A DNA stretch of 64,000 nucleotides from Brassica napus. Lineage: Eukaryota; Streptophyta; Magnoliopsida; Brassicales; Brassicaceae. Of this stretch, positions 40,175-53,252 are shown piece after piece. The notes below the pieces were generated by a model. The model worked only from the letters and a program-made list of their open reading frames with translations. It was not told the origin of the DNA and searched no databases. The stretch covers positions 186,001-250,000 of the forward strand of contig NW_026014629.1 of NCBI RefSeq assembly GCF_020379485.1, written 5' to 3'. Positions within the stretch are counted from its first letter, which is position 1; each line of letters starts with the position of its first letter. The position numbers and the translations under genes were made by a program.

Positions 40175-42827
40175 TAATAAATATTACTTAAATACAATAT
40201 ATTATCTCTTAATATTTACTTACTGTAAAAAGAAGAGACGACTCTGCATATATATTTATCATTCTGTATTGGTTACAACTAAACTAACAATTAAAATTAC
40301 GATAAAAAACAAAATTAAAAATTAAAAGTGTCTCAATATAAGTTACTCTAAAAGGAAGTTTAAAATATTCCACCCATAATACGGAAACATATATACCTAA
40401 TTGTATAAATTAAGTTAACGATCAAATAGATATAACGTGACTCATGAACCTAATCTTTGAAAAGGTTTGTTTCCTAAAAGTAAAAGAAGAACAGCTAACC
40501 TAGTCAAGTTTGAAGTTATTTCATATCTATCTCCTTTTCTCCTGTGATGTGGACTCTACACGATTGAATAGAACTTATCGTTTGGTGGTTATATAATGAT
40601 GATTGGGAGATTTGTTAAACACTCATCCCGAGATTTGTTAAACACTCATCCCGCTAAAGAATCTCAAGGAAAACGAAACACGAATACTTTCTTCTTCTCA
40701 TAGAACGTGTTCTTCAAAGTTTCTCATATACTTGTCGAATTGACGAAAATAAATTCCCCATGTAACGAGTTCCATCTGTTTCTCGTAGCTATGAGGTAAG
40801 CTGTGTTTACAAAAAAAAATATTTGTGACTTAGAATCTAGGTTTGGCGAAAGCGGAAACCTTAGAGAATTGAATTGTTGTGAATTTTCGTGATCATGATC
40901 TTATTTCGTCGCTTATGTACTATTGCCGTTTTTTTGTTTGTCATATCATGTTGCATATCTACACACAAGATCGGAACCATATTAAATGATAATGCAAATA
41001 AGCCTAATTAAAAGCAATAGAAAGTGATGGACAGTCTATATGAATGCAGATATTAGGTGCAATTTCATGTATAACATGTAAAAATGTTATATGAAAAGGA
41101 GTATGCTGACGTGTCCCATGTAGAAAATCTCTCAGTCAAACTCTAAATAAATGTGTTCAGACTATGTATTTTACATTTTTTTAATATAAAACTCATATGC
41201 ATAATTCTAATAAAACTCACACTATGTGGATTTTTCAGTTTGAATCAAAATGGATAACGAATCGAAAGGTAAATTTTATATATATTATTTTTCTTGTTTA
41301 TGAATAAAGTTGGAAAAAATATTCATAAATTTTGATTCAATTCGTTATCCGCTTTGATTTGAACTGAAAAATCTGGATATCCGTAACTCTACCAAGTAAA
41401 TCAAATACTAATATGTAATATCCTGTAAAAAGAAAGCAAATTACTAATACCAGTATTTTTAGGGACGAATATCCAATTCGATCTGTTATTTACATATATA
41501 TATACATATATTTAAAGAATTATATATATAAGTTATATATATTAAAGTTTATATAAGTTTTACAATATTTTTATGTATTAAATTTATTTTATTAGGTATT
41601 AAAAATAAAATTCTTAAAATGAAATTATTTAAAAACAAAAATATTGTAAAATTGATGTAAACTATAATATATAACTTATATATAATTCTTTAAAGATATG
41701 TATATATATGCATATAACAATCAAATTGGATAATCCGTTCCTATAAATATTGATATTTTTTATTTGCTCTTTTTTTTACGGATATTGCATTTTAGTATTT
41801 GATTTGCTTCGTAGAGTAACGGACATGGACACATGTTACATGTAAAGAATTTTTCTGTTAAAACTCTACATAAATATGTTCACACTATGTACTTTACGTT
41901 TTTTTAATATAAAATTCACATTATTGGTTTTTCTTTACGTTATTTTTATTGTTTACGAATAAGCTGGACAAATTATTCAATTTTATTACAATGCTTCTAC
42001 ACGTGACATGTATCCATTTAGTGTGAACGCATTTATTACAATGTTTCTCCCTAATTTAATATATAAGGGATCACATAATATTTGTTTTGATAGCAAGCTC
42101 TCACCAGTATATAATGCAAAGATTCAATGATGAATATAACAACATAATCTTTGATCGCATAATATATCTTATTATCTCTTATACAATAAGATTTACATGT
42201 TAGGATTTACGATCCTACAAAGATGTATGTAGACCTAATACATATTACTTTTTGAATGGAAGATTTGGATGGATTTGAAACACGAAATATATAGATCATC
42301 AATTCATCATCATACAAGAAATCAAAGCAAATAATGGAGGAACCAGTGTTGGATTATTTTATAAGAGTTTTTCTTGTCAACAAGATGCTTATTATATCCG
42401 GGAAACTGATGTATCGCTTATAATAACAGTGATCAAATAGGTGCATATTTAGTAAATAGTAATACACATTAATCTTGACCAAAGTAGGAAAAATTAGGTT
42501 AAACTATATAACTACAATATTATATGTCCAGATTGTGTAAAAACAATTCTCATGATATTCGCACATAACAAAACTTCACATTTGTACTTGCTGACTGTAG
42601 TTATACAGAATGTAGCAAAAGCAAATAACGTACGTTTGTTGTTGTTGTATTCCAACCGTAACAGACGAGCAGTAAGCCAGTAACTATTTGGGCTCTATAT
42701 ATAAGATCACTTTATTAAATACTAACATTATCCAGTTTTAGTAAAAAAAAAACATTATCCAGTTATAACCGTACCTCGAAATATGTAGCAAGACCTTGTC
42801 CAGTTATAGTACTACTTTATTCTATTA
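40175..42827. other. Intergenic repeat-rich stretch between two Helitrons
   Basis: No gene is supported. A perfect 23-bp tandem duplication lies at 40607-40652. Two similar ~60-bp segments ('aactctaaataaatgtgttc' type) in the same orientation lie near 41134 and 41859. A large inverted repeat at 41378-41826 is listed separately. Confidence 0.55.
41378..41826. repeat. ~450-bp inverted repeat built from the GGATATCCGTAA family
   Basis: The left arm (from GGATATCCGTAACTCTACC, 41378) pairs with the right arm ending near 41826 (minus strand CCATGTCCGTTACTCTACG). Shared blocks include 'aaatcaaatacta', 'gtaaaaa', 'aattctttaaa' and 'ttacaatattttt', centred near 41600. It is the same dispersed repeat as at 468-645, here as two opposed copies. 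Non-coding. Confidence 0.75.
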
Positions 42828-45800
42828 CTAGATTTTGACCCGGGCTTTCAAAGCGCGGGATTGTCCATTTAAAAAAATTACATATATGCACTTTATAAAT
42901 TATTTTAAAATGTGTTTTTTATGTGTTGTTGGTCAAACTAAAATAATGCTATTACATCAAAATTAATAAGTCTTCTATGATTAATTTTATAATTAATTAC
43001 AAATTTTTTATTTTATGCATTTTTAAAATTATAGAATATTTATTAAATTCTGATTTTAAATATATAGTTTCTTGAATTAATGAAATAATTATTGAATTAA
43101 CGAAATAATATAGATAAAATTAATTTTTAATTAAGTTCAGTTTGTTATTATTCTAACCATTTAAACGAATTGGGCCTTGAAATTTTTAATTAAGTTCAAT
43201 TTCTAATTTCAATTTGTTATAAGTTCAATTAAGTTCATTTTAAACGAATTGGGCCTTTTAAATCTAACCATTGACTATTCGGCCACTTATCAAAAGTAAC
43301 CGTTTATTAATTTCCAAGTTAAAAAAAAATAGAAAAGGAAAGGGAAAAAAAAAGGAGAGATCTAGAAACGGTCGTCTCTTCTTGGCCGACGAACAATCAG
43401 ATTGAAATTGATGGTGCTATTCAAAGTTATACAACATATATTTGAGAAAGACAACTTCAGAAATAAGAAATCGAAAGGTATTTATTAGTAATCAGTTTGT
43501 TTTGATTTCTCTTACGAAGAGTTGAAGTTTTTTTTTTTTTTGTCACAGATCCTTATGTAAAAGGTTTAGTTTTCACAGATGAAGAGTTTCTTAGATCTGA
43601 AATTATGTCACAGAAGAAGATCAACCGTATCAAATGTTGGGGACTTTAACACATCTGAAGAAGCGAACAAAGGTAACCATTATCAAAGCTTTTCATATAA
43701 TATTTGATAAACTCTCTGATTTCACAGAAGCTTTTGATTAAATTTTAGAAAGTCATTTAGGATAATATATGGTTACCATCGCCATGTTTTCTTGTTGTTT
43801 TTTGCAGTTAAATCAGACATATAATCTGAGTTCAGATGTAATGGTGGTGCTGCTCCGTGGTGATACAATTAGCTGAAGAAATAAGTTTATTAAAAGTGTA
43901 GCATTACACTTGCGTCTTACAAAGAAAGGTTAGTAATGCTAAGAAGATAAAAAAGCCTGATAATTCTTATAACCCCCTTATCTAAAATTTCTTAATGGTA
44001 TGTGATTGCTTTGTATTAGACAATAAGTAACTCAATATTAAGTGATTTGCTTTAGTTGCAGTTTCTAGGTGGTTGAATGAGTAAGGAATATTGATAGTGT
44101 GATTCGGCTTGCAGATAGGAAGGGATTGAACATGAACCAATACTACCACCCAAAAAGATAAGTATCTTTTTATACTTTACCAGAATTTAAATATATAGTA
44201 ACTTACTGTTATATTATGTTCTTTTGACAGGAAAATATGCGTATTACATGGTACATCCAAATGGAAATTAAGAAGCAAATTGATGACAGCGACTATTAAG
44301 ATAACTTTCTTCAGTGCATTTAATCAGTAAGTTAATATTCCTCATTTATAATGTTCTAGAATTTAGGATTGGATGTGATTATCGGTAGTTAGGATGGAAA
44401 CCGGAGTTTGATTGATTTGTTTGTTATTATTTGAAATAGTGGAAAATATATTTATTACCGTATTCCTTAAGAACTTTTACTAAAGTTCAAATTCTCTTGT
44501 AGATGTTGTCTTATACAACACATATAGCTTGAAACATTCTTTGTTTGTTCCTGGGGCTTTCTAGAGGCTCATCAAAATCATCGTTCCTCATCACAAAGCA
44601 AAAATATTTTAATCTCTGCATGTATCGAACTTTTCCAAAAGTTCGAATAATATTATAAGAGAGACTTATTTATATAAAATGGTAGCTAAACATAGAACCA
44701 TAAACTGTATATAAATCCACGTTCCAACAAAGTTATAAAAGACAAAACAAATAGTCTGAAATCATAGATTGTCAAAAATCTCTCTAAAGACCACATTTTT
44801 TGTTTGACGTTGAGGTTTGCCTTCGCTGTCAACAATCAATATCTTCAAGCCTTTCTTAGAAGTGACTCTGGAAACAGCCACATATAGTTGTCCATGAGAG
44901 AAAACAGGCCTTGGTAGATAAATACCAACTTCAGACAAAGTTTGGCCTTGACTTTTGTTGATGGTAATAGCAAATGCCACACCAATAGGCAGTTGTCTCC
45001 TCCTCATCTTGAATGGCATCTTTTTATCTGAAGGAGTTATTGAAAGCCTAGGAATTAACACAGTTCGGCCAACCTTTTCCCCTGTAATAACTTTGGCCTT
45101 TATCATGAAGTCATACATTTCTGTAATCTGAAGACGCGTTCCATTCATCAATCCCCCAGTAGGATCTATGTTTCTTAGCAACATCACTGGACAACCAACT
45201 TTCAGTCGCAGAATATGATTTGGCAATCCTGATGCTTTAATTCTGTTTAAGAAATCTGGAGTGAGAGCTTGGTCATTAACAGAAAACTTATCAGAAGCGT
45301 CGATAGAATCAGACCTTAAGTATATTCTTTCCTCTCCTGCATTAAAACAGTAAAGTGTTACTCTAGTGACCAAAAACCAAACATCTAACAAAATAATTCA
45401 TGTAAAGTTCAAGGAATCGTAAGTAACCATCAAGCTTATCCAGCATATGTTGATTAATAATGTTCACATCCTCGTTAGTAGGACACAGTATAGCTCTCTC
45501 TTGAAAAAACTTTGGGTCCTTCTGGTGTAAAGAAGTAGCATCTCCATATACTGCTGCGCTTATAGCTTCCACTGGATCATCAGCATCAAGAATTAAGAAC
45601 TCTTCTGGAATGTCGATAAGAGCTTCCCCATCATTTCCATCACCAATCTTTCCATCTCCAATGTCTAATATCCATTGTGAAAACCCTTGCAATTCTTTTG
45701 CCTCTTCAGTAGATAGATTATTTGACAGTAGCCGCATATTCTTGGTTAATTGCAAAACTTTTACATGCTTCCAAAGATAAGATGAATTAAGAGCAGCCAT

Positions 45801-48800
45801 AACGATCTCAGCCCTTCCAGCTCCATGAATGACAGGCAATACTTGTCTAAAGTCTCCACCAAATACGACAACTTTGCCACCAAAAGGTCTCTTATCATTG
45901 TCTCCAACAATGTCTAACATACTCCTATCCAATGATTCAAAACAGTGTTTACTCATCATTGGAGCTTCATCCCAAATTATAAGGACGCTGCTTTTACCAG
46001 CTCTGCTTTATCAGTTCCTTTTGTAAGTGAGCAAGTGGAGAATTCATCTGGATTTATAGGAATTCCAAATCGAGAATGTGCAGTCCTTCCTCCTTAGCAA
46101 TAGGGAAGCTATACCACTTGAGGCAACATTCAGACATACTTCGCCCCTGACACGTACTGCTGCAGAAAGCAATCTCCATAAGAAAGTTTTGCCTGTACCA
46201 CCAAATCCATAGACAAAAAAGACGCCTCCTTTTTTCGTAATAACAGCATCAGTAATTTCATCAAAAATCTTCTTTTGCTCATCCGTAAGTTTGGAGTGTC
46301 ACGCTGAAGATCAGCTTCTAATTCCTGCCGGTCGTAACTGAGCTCGTCCATGATCAAAACGTTATTATTAACTATATCTGGTAGTGGTTTAGGCATCTTT
46401 TTGAACTTCTCCAAAGATGTTCCATTACTCTTTAGAAGCTTCTCAATTCTCTGTAAGCGCATATTGTTTTTTTTCCCGCATCACTCAAGCAAAGATCTTC
46501 ATAAAACAAAAAAAAACAATCAGCTACTAACAATTCACCTATATTCCCTAACACCTTGAGAGAAAATATAATATTAACAAATCGAGGAACCAGTATTGTA
46601 CCTGGTCTATGTAATAGCTTTCTTCTCGTATGCTCAATGTCTTCAGAAAGGAACTCCCAAGTATGTTCCCAAACGACTTCTGGTTTTGACAAAGTATTAG
46701 ACATGAGCATGATAACAAAAGCTTGACGCATATAACATGCAGAACCAGTGAAACTTGCTCTCACGAGATCGTCTATATATTCCTGATCATCTTCTAACAG
46801 TCCCCTTGCAAAACATGTCTCCTTGTATGAAGGATGAAGAACCTCTTGAAACGTTTTAATGTCGTCATAACACGTTGGACCTCTCACAATGTTAAGCAAT
46901 ACACGCATGTAGAACGCTTCTTCAATGTCACGTGGGGCATAGTTGATTCTCCCAATACTGAATCCTTTCTTCCTATCATGAAACTTTTTTTCTTTCTTAT
47001 TCCAACAAAACCTTGTTGGAATTTCAGCTAAAGTCAGAGTCCGAGCTACTGCACTGACCTTGTTCAATTCAAACCAGCCCAAAAACATAGTGTTTTCAAT
47101 AAGCTTCCTGCTGGTAACTTTTTCATACGTGTCATCATCTTTGAAGATAATGATTTGTTTTCCTGGTAGATGAAACTGTAATCTCTCAACGGGTGTTGAT
47201 CTATAGTGAATAGGAAACGTAAAAATCCTCCAACCACCTTCACAGGCTGAGACATATCTGAAAAATGGTAGATAACACAGAGATAAGGATCAATATCAAC
47301 ACCAGTTTCATTCAAAGGAAATGACGCATTAGTTTTTCAAAATCGATAATAAACCTTCATTTGTGTAGAAAAAATACCTGCAGTTGAAGAAGTCCTTGAT
47401 TTCATTTTTTTTCTTTTCATTCAACTCTCCATTTGTTGAAGTGTTCTGGTCTGGTGCTTCTTTATCAGGGGGCTCAACAACAATAGTGGCACGATCCTGG
47501 CCTTTGTTAATATACTTGAATAAGTATTTTATAGAACCTGATTGATTGCACCATTCCACATTGATGTGAGCTCGAAAACGAAGAGACAATTCCTTGTTGT
47601 ATGGTATCACATATCTGTTGTCACACTTGAAGCCGTTTTTCTCAACAAATCTATTTGTCTGTTCTCGTCTTCTATAAACAGGAAACCCTTCTTTGTTGAC
47701 TGTAGTTACATCTGCATAAGCCTTGGGATACAATTTAGAACACAAACCATTTTCCATGCATGGTGATTTCATGTTTACAGCTCCACAAGGACCATGAATC
47801 ATCATATTTGATAATATCATAAAGCTCTGGCTCTTTGTCTTTATCTGGAATTTCAGCAGAGATAACCTTGTCAATGTCATCAGTGGTTGGAAATTTGGAA
47901 TTAGGATGCATGAATAAGAGAATATGAGCATGAGGTAGGCCACGTTTCTGCCACTCCACAGTGTACATTGCTGAAATTGAGAAATGGAAGAGATAAATTA
48001 GTTACAGTTTAAGAAAACGTTAATAGATAAAAGAACAGCTAAACACATAATAACTCACAAGAGACGGTCTTCCCTAGAAGCTCTTTGTCTGTTAAATCAA
48101 TCATGAGAGAATCAAGCTTGATTTTGAAAATCCTTCCAATAATATCGGGTCTATCATCAGCAGTGAGGCGGCGCTGTTGTAGATATCTGGTGATTTCTGG
48201 CCATTTCGGATTGCAGGTGAATGTTATAAACAAATCAGGAAACCCAAAATATTTGCATATAGCCATTGCATCAAGATAGTTGTTCTTCATGTATCTTGGT
48301 CCTCCTGTGAATGAGGCTGGTAGCAAAAATCGACTTCCTTGGTCATGCATATCTTCTTTTCCTGCGTTTCCTGACTGTTGTATAGAGTCATAGCTATCCG
48401 ATCTAAGGCTTTTTTGGTTCATCCGTAGATAACACAGCCTGTTAGACTCTATGGAAGTATAAGAATCGACCAAAAATTGCTGAAACAATCGCTTTGAATG
48501 CAGTAGTGTATGACACTCATTCTCTCTTTCCTGTAGACGGAATGCATACCACTGCCTCATACTAATAGTCTGCCTCTTTAGTTTAGCTGTAGCCTCTGTC
48601 TCTTTCTTTTTAATCCCAAGTCTGAACCCATCTTCACCATAAGTAAATATCAGAGGATATTGAAGTGCCAAGTAAGAAGGGTGAATCTCACTTATCCGCT
48701 TTAGCCAGCCAGTTTGTTTCTCTTGCAAAACAATATCTCTTTATATCCATGTCCAAATTGAAATCTCCTGGAATTAATGCAGCAACCTCAGATGCTGTAG

Positions 48801-48898
48801 GAGTGTCATATGTCCTTCCTCATCTTGCACGACTGCTAATAATGCGCATATGGAATGTTTTTCTTAGTCTCAACATATCTTTGCTATCAACTGATGAC
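42828..48898 (-). mobile_element. Decayed, once-autonomous Helitron (3' end and Rep/helicase; 5' end lost)
   Basis: The minus-strand 3' end is CCCGCGCTTTGAAAGCCCGGG (hairpin), TCAAAAT, CTAG|T at 42828-42831. About 1.9 kb of non-coding DNA follows on the right, then the Rep/helicase pseudogene (44762-48830). No 5' TC terminus is seen; the Helitron-like sequence stops at about 48898, where gypsy-derived sequence begins. Linking the 3' end with the coding part is inference from orientation and distance. Confidence 0.7.
44762..48830 (-). pseudogene. Helitron Rep-helicase (HUH nuclease plus PIF1-like helicase), frame-broken
   Basis: This is the rolling-circle transposase of a Helitron in several frames. 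N to C: TPTASEVAALIPGDFN (about 48780), Helitron_like_N region (48039-48728, with FITFTCNPKWPEI), the HUH motif LPHAHILL (about 47930), and the catalytic Tyr segment [10 protein letters not shown] (about 47510). The helicase follows: Walker A GFGGTGKT (about 46200), Walker B IIWDEAPMM (about 45965), motif III GGDFRQVLP (about 45860), INKSQGQT (about 44955) and YVAVSRVTS (about 44880), with a stop at 44762. At least five frame changes and some missing pieces show it is dead. Rep nicks and joins single strands; the helicase unwinds the donor. Confidence 0.88.
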
Positions 48899-48950
48899 GG
48901 GAAGGGACCCTGCCTTGTCCGGCGCGGTGAGAAGGTGATAAACGCAAGAT

Positions 48951-51370
48951 TTGTTCGAGAGATGGTCGAGGGGAGCGAGTGACGGAGAGATCCCTCCTCC
49001 TGATTTTGTTCCGTTTTGCTACATCGTGAGGGATTTTCGAAGATCTCCCCGGCGTTGGCGCCAGAGCTGTACGTCCTCCGACGTGGAGGGGCAATCGTGG
49101 GAGAACGTTGAAAGGACTCGTTCGATTCCTAGCAGCGTGAAGAATTTTGCTGAGAGCGTGTTGGGGAGCCGGAGTAATTTTTCTGATTCTGACGAAAGCC
49201 CAGAGACAATGGTCCCCTCCGGTGGGATTTCTATGGCGTATACGAGTCTTACTTTCAGAACGAGACTAAGCTCTGGTTTCCGATTCCTCTACTCGTCACC
49301 ACCTATGCGAGACGTCGCGACGCAGCGATAAGCCAGTTCTTAACGGTTCGCTCCGTGTCTTAGTAGCTTGATGGTGACGGCAGCAGAGATCAATGTGTCG
49401 ATTAGTGTGCGGGACGTTCGAAGAGCCGACGTACCTTAAGTCGATGGGGGATGGATTGTACTCGATCCAGATGAGGCCTCTACAATGTGATCGTCGATCA
49501 TCCCCCAGGACGAATACTGGCAGCGCTTCTACTTTTACGTCAAGTCTGACAGTTTCGCCTTCGAAGAGCCGCCCGGCGATTCCTTTCGATTTTTATGGAC
49601 GTGAACTTGGTCGAGTGTTGTTGATATTTTATTCGATAGCCCTTTTCTTTCTTTCTGATGGTTTTTGCGTTTGACTGCAGTTGACCACCCGATACAGCCA
49701 CATATCCCGAAGACTTCATAGCTAGTGCTCGTGCTGTCGCGTCGCTTCCTCAAGTGAGTTGAAGGATATCCCCGTCGAGAGGATTCGACGAGCCGTTGAC
49801 AGGATCTCAAAGAGTAAGTCCTTTAACTTGCTTTGTTATATATTTTTCTTTTCTTGCATCTGTTTGCTCGAGACACTTATCCGATTTGACTCGTCGGTCT
49901 TTCGCAGGGACTGGAGATCTGACTTACTACCGTTGATTACCGGAAACAACGGCGGTTCTCTATATTCACTAGTGCTGAGCAGAATGTGATCAACGCAGCT
50001 AGGGAGATGAAAGAACTTCCAGACTTAAAACGCGATAATCAAGAAAAGTTGAAGGAGCGAAGAAGACGCCTTCTGCGACTCCTGATGAAACGACTCCTCC
50101 TGGCCTCTGTCTCTTGTAGTCCGCCGCACACTGTAGGCCAGGTTAATATCGAATCCTTGAGGGAAGACCTTGTGCGTGAGTCTTCCGATCGAGAGACTGC
50201 TGAACCGTCGGTGACTTACAGTAATAGGAAGAAGAGGTCTGCTCCCAGTTCGTCTGCTTCGTCGAGGCTCATACGGGGGCTGAATCCGTGAACCTCCAAA
50301 AGAAGAAGAAGAAAAGAGAAGAAAAGAGGAAAAAACCTGTCGAGGAGCTATTAGAACCTAGCGGAGATGGGGGGGTGGGGGGGGGGGGGGGGGGGGGCGA
50401 GAGCTCGTTGCTCACGATAGCTCTAATCATGATGTCCGCGGCTCAGACTAGCATCGAGTTGGATGACTCCCCTAACGTTCCGTTAGAAAGAAGGAAAAAA
50501 CTTCCCATGGCAAGATGCGCCCCGCTTCCGTAGAGAAACTCCTCTAGTGACGCCTTCGACGACCAGGAGTAGTGGTTCGGCCTCAAGGGAGGTCAAATCA
50601 AATCCCGGACCATGTGGAATTCAAGTACGATGGCGACACCGCTTGCTTATGCCCCGAAGGAGTGTGCTGACTAGTTCGCCAATTCGAGGTGGCGCAAAAG
50701 ATATGCCGCCGGTTAAAGACCTCATCTTCAAAGATGCCTACGTCGATGCGCGAAGACTATGGTAAGGATTACTTTCCCTGTCTCGCCTTCTCTAATCTTC
50801 TAGTTTGACCTTTTCCTCTGTTTGTGCAGAGTGACGAAAGCATGAATTACGTCGTCGAGATGTACGACACGGCTCTTAAGGAGACTATCTCCAAGCTGAA
50901 GGAAGCTGAAAAGCTCGTGCGGTGAAGGATACGGCTCTCAACCGCAAACGAATGAATTTAAGGCGACGATCGATAAGGCCGCAGCGGAGTAAAGTCGGTT
51001 ACTCGAAGAAAATAAAGCTAGAAGGAGAAGTTCAGAGAACAGAAGGGCACTTTCAAGACTGTCGGTGAGAAGATCAAGGACTCGAGCGAAGAAGCTGCTC
51101 TGGAGGAGAAAAACGCTGCTTGGGGAAAGGAGAAGGTCGCTAACTGCTTTAAGGCATCTGAAGAAGTCAACCGCTGAGGGACTCTTGAAGTTACGAGGTT
51201 CCAATGAGCGAGTCCGCGTTCAAACAGCCATGATCGTAAGTGCAATCAGCTTTTACCAAGATACGAGACCTCGAGACGCGTCGCAGCGACTTCGTAACGA
51301 CAAGATCCTTGCAGAGCCAGACTTTTTGGACGAAGAAGTGTCTCGAAGCGCTTAAGGATAGTGGGATCGA
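48951..51370 (+). pseudogene. Antisense coding region of the gypsy derivative (possible Transposase_28-type)
   Basis: Codon-like sequence on the plus strand includes DEYWQRFYFYVKSDSFAFEE (about 49515-49575), followed by Lys/Glu/Arg-rich, coiled-coil-like stretches. Intron-like gaps fit GT-AG rules: GTAAGT at 49815 to TTTCGCAG at about 49910, and GTAAGG at 50762 to TTTGTGCAG at about 50830. Frames change repeatedly, so it is not intact. Plant gypsy elements of the Tat group often carry such an antisense gene, annotated as 'putative gypsy type transposon'; the exact family is my inference. It may also be a captured host gene. Confidence 0.5.
50369..50397 (+). repeat. Poly-G tract (28 G, one T)
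   Basis: Seven G, one T, then 21 G. Such a homopolymer is unusual in plant DNA and could form a G-quadruplex. It could also be inflated or collapsed by sequencing. Confidence 0.9.
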
Positions 51371-51481
51371 CATCCGCAGGAGACGATTGACCTGTTTGCT
51401 GAGCAGGAGAAGAGTACGAAGAAAGGCTAATCGCTTAACTGTTGGCGGGATTCCCGAAGAGAGCTTCTATGCTACTCCACT

Positions 51482-53206
51482 TCATCTTTTGTCTCCTTTC
51501 TTTGAACGATCTTGCATCCTGTCGATCCTTTGCGTTTTTCGCCTGAGCTTGCTCCTCAAGTAGCATGCTTCCTCTGGTCCGCTGTTCTCGCTTGGTCGCT
51601 TTCTAGAGTGTTCGTGCGAGTCACGGACTTTGTTGTCTTCCTCTTCGTCTGAAGAAGAACTTGGTCGTGCGAGGATGACCTGGACCGTCGACGATTGCGA
51701 GGCTGCTCTTCCTCGGCTTGTGTCTCGTTTCTCGTCTTGCTCTTCGGGACTGTCGTCCTCCCTGCCCGTTTTGGTCGTCACCGGCCTTATCTTGACTCTT
51801 TTGAATTTTCTTTTCTTTGTTCTTGCTCCAGCTCTTGGTGTTGTTCGGCCTTGGCTTGGGTGACTCGATGTTCGCAATTCCGTTTTCGTAGGACGTGAAG
51901 AGGGCGTCCGACAAGTGCCTGCAGTTTTTCGTATCATGCGCCTTGGACTTATGGTAACTGCACCATTGGTGGTAACTGCACCATTGGCTTAACTCGGCTG
52001 AGCCTGGAGTTGAAGTTGAAGTTGAAGGCGCCGAAGGAGTCGCGGCTTCTCGTCGTTTTCCCCAGACGTTCCAACCGTTCTCGCCTACGACGACAGTTGA
52101 TCCCGAGAGATCGTTTTCCTTGACGACGTAGACGAAATTCGTCTTCTGGTTGGGCTTGTTGCTCGGGGCGTGCTGTCGAGGTTCTTGGGACCTCAGGAGC
52201 TTTTGTGGGAGGAACTGTCTGTTTTTTGTTCCCGCGTTCATTTTCTTGAGTATCGCTGATGTGTCTTCCTTCCTCCATCCTGATGAAGTTGTTCGATCTG
52301 GCGATAGCGTCCTGAAGCGACCTGGTGGGGTTTCGATAGAGATCTTCGCGGAAAAGAGATTTGAAGTAGAGGGTGTTCATCAGTGCATCAACGGCGATGC
52401 TGTCGGGAATATGCACCTTCGAAGCGACAGCTTTAAACTTCTCCATATAGTCGCGGAGGCTCTGGTTTGTGCGTTGAGATAGACTCCACAGGTCGGATAG
52501 GGTCGCTCCTTGTCTCGTGAACATGATGTACTGTTTGAGGAAAGCAGCCGACAGGTCGTGGAAATCGTTGATGGAATCTCGTTCCAATCCAGTGAACCAC
52601 CCGAGGGCTGGTCCTTGAAGGCTCTCGACGAAGAGCCGACAATAGCCAGCGTCTCTTTCCTCGTCGGAAAAGTTAGTTCGACCCATCGCTATATTGAAAG
52701 CGGTGATATGGTCTGTTGGGTCGGCCTTTCTGGCGAGGTCGGAAGGCGGATTTTCTCTGCTAGTCGGTACCGTACGTCGGTGATTCGCCGTGAGAATGGG
52801 GTTTTTAGGAATTCGGCGAGACCGCGTTCGATTAATGGCGCCGAGGTGGGTCCTTCGAGCATCATGTCTTTCATGTCAAGAACGACTGCTTAAGCTCGGC
52901 GAGTTCCTAGACAGTTACGAGATCTATATCGCCGGGTGTTTGGGCCTGGACGGCGTTTGTATTTGTTGTGTGGTCTCTACGCCGGCTGTTCGATAGGTGT
53001 CGAACAGCTGTTTCCGAACCGTCGTGCCTGGATCTGCTGAGTTCCCCCCGGCCGAGGGAGCTAAGATTGCGGCGATAGCGGCTAGTTGCTCGTTCGTCAC
53101 CTTCTGAATGGCGTCTTGCTGAGCCATCCTTTCTAGTATAGTGTCTTCGAAAGCTGCTTCTGTCGGTGGTGAACTCGTCGCCGGACGACGAGTCTGAGCG
53201 AGCCAT
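51482..53206 (-). pseudogene. Gypsy gag, frame-broken
   Basis: The minus strand encodes a Retrotrans_gag-type capsid protein: MARSDSSSGDEF at 53206, MAQQDAIQKVTNEQLAAIAA in another frame, then the best-kept piece (51949-52686) with FSDEERDAGYCRLFVESLQG, LGWFTGL and LRDYMEKFKAV. A later part (51482-51937) is Arg/Lys-rich. Gag forms the particle that packages element RNA. An 18-bp tandem duplication near 51954-51989 repeats PMVQLP at the end of the main frame. Frame changes make it non-functional. Its capsid region resembles that of the second gypsy element (60504-62480). Confidence 0.8.
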
Positions 53207-53252
53207 GATCTTTGATGACGCTACTCTCTGTTTGCTCCACGTGGGTGCCCAC

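Noticed and set aside
43360..44330. Possible exons right of the Helitron 3' end
   Set aside because: Some intron-like GT...CAG spacing is present, but no frame longer than a few dozen codons looks like protein. I leave it as Helitron non-coding DNA.
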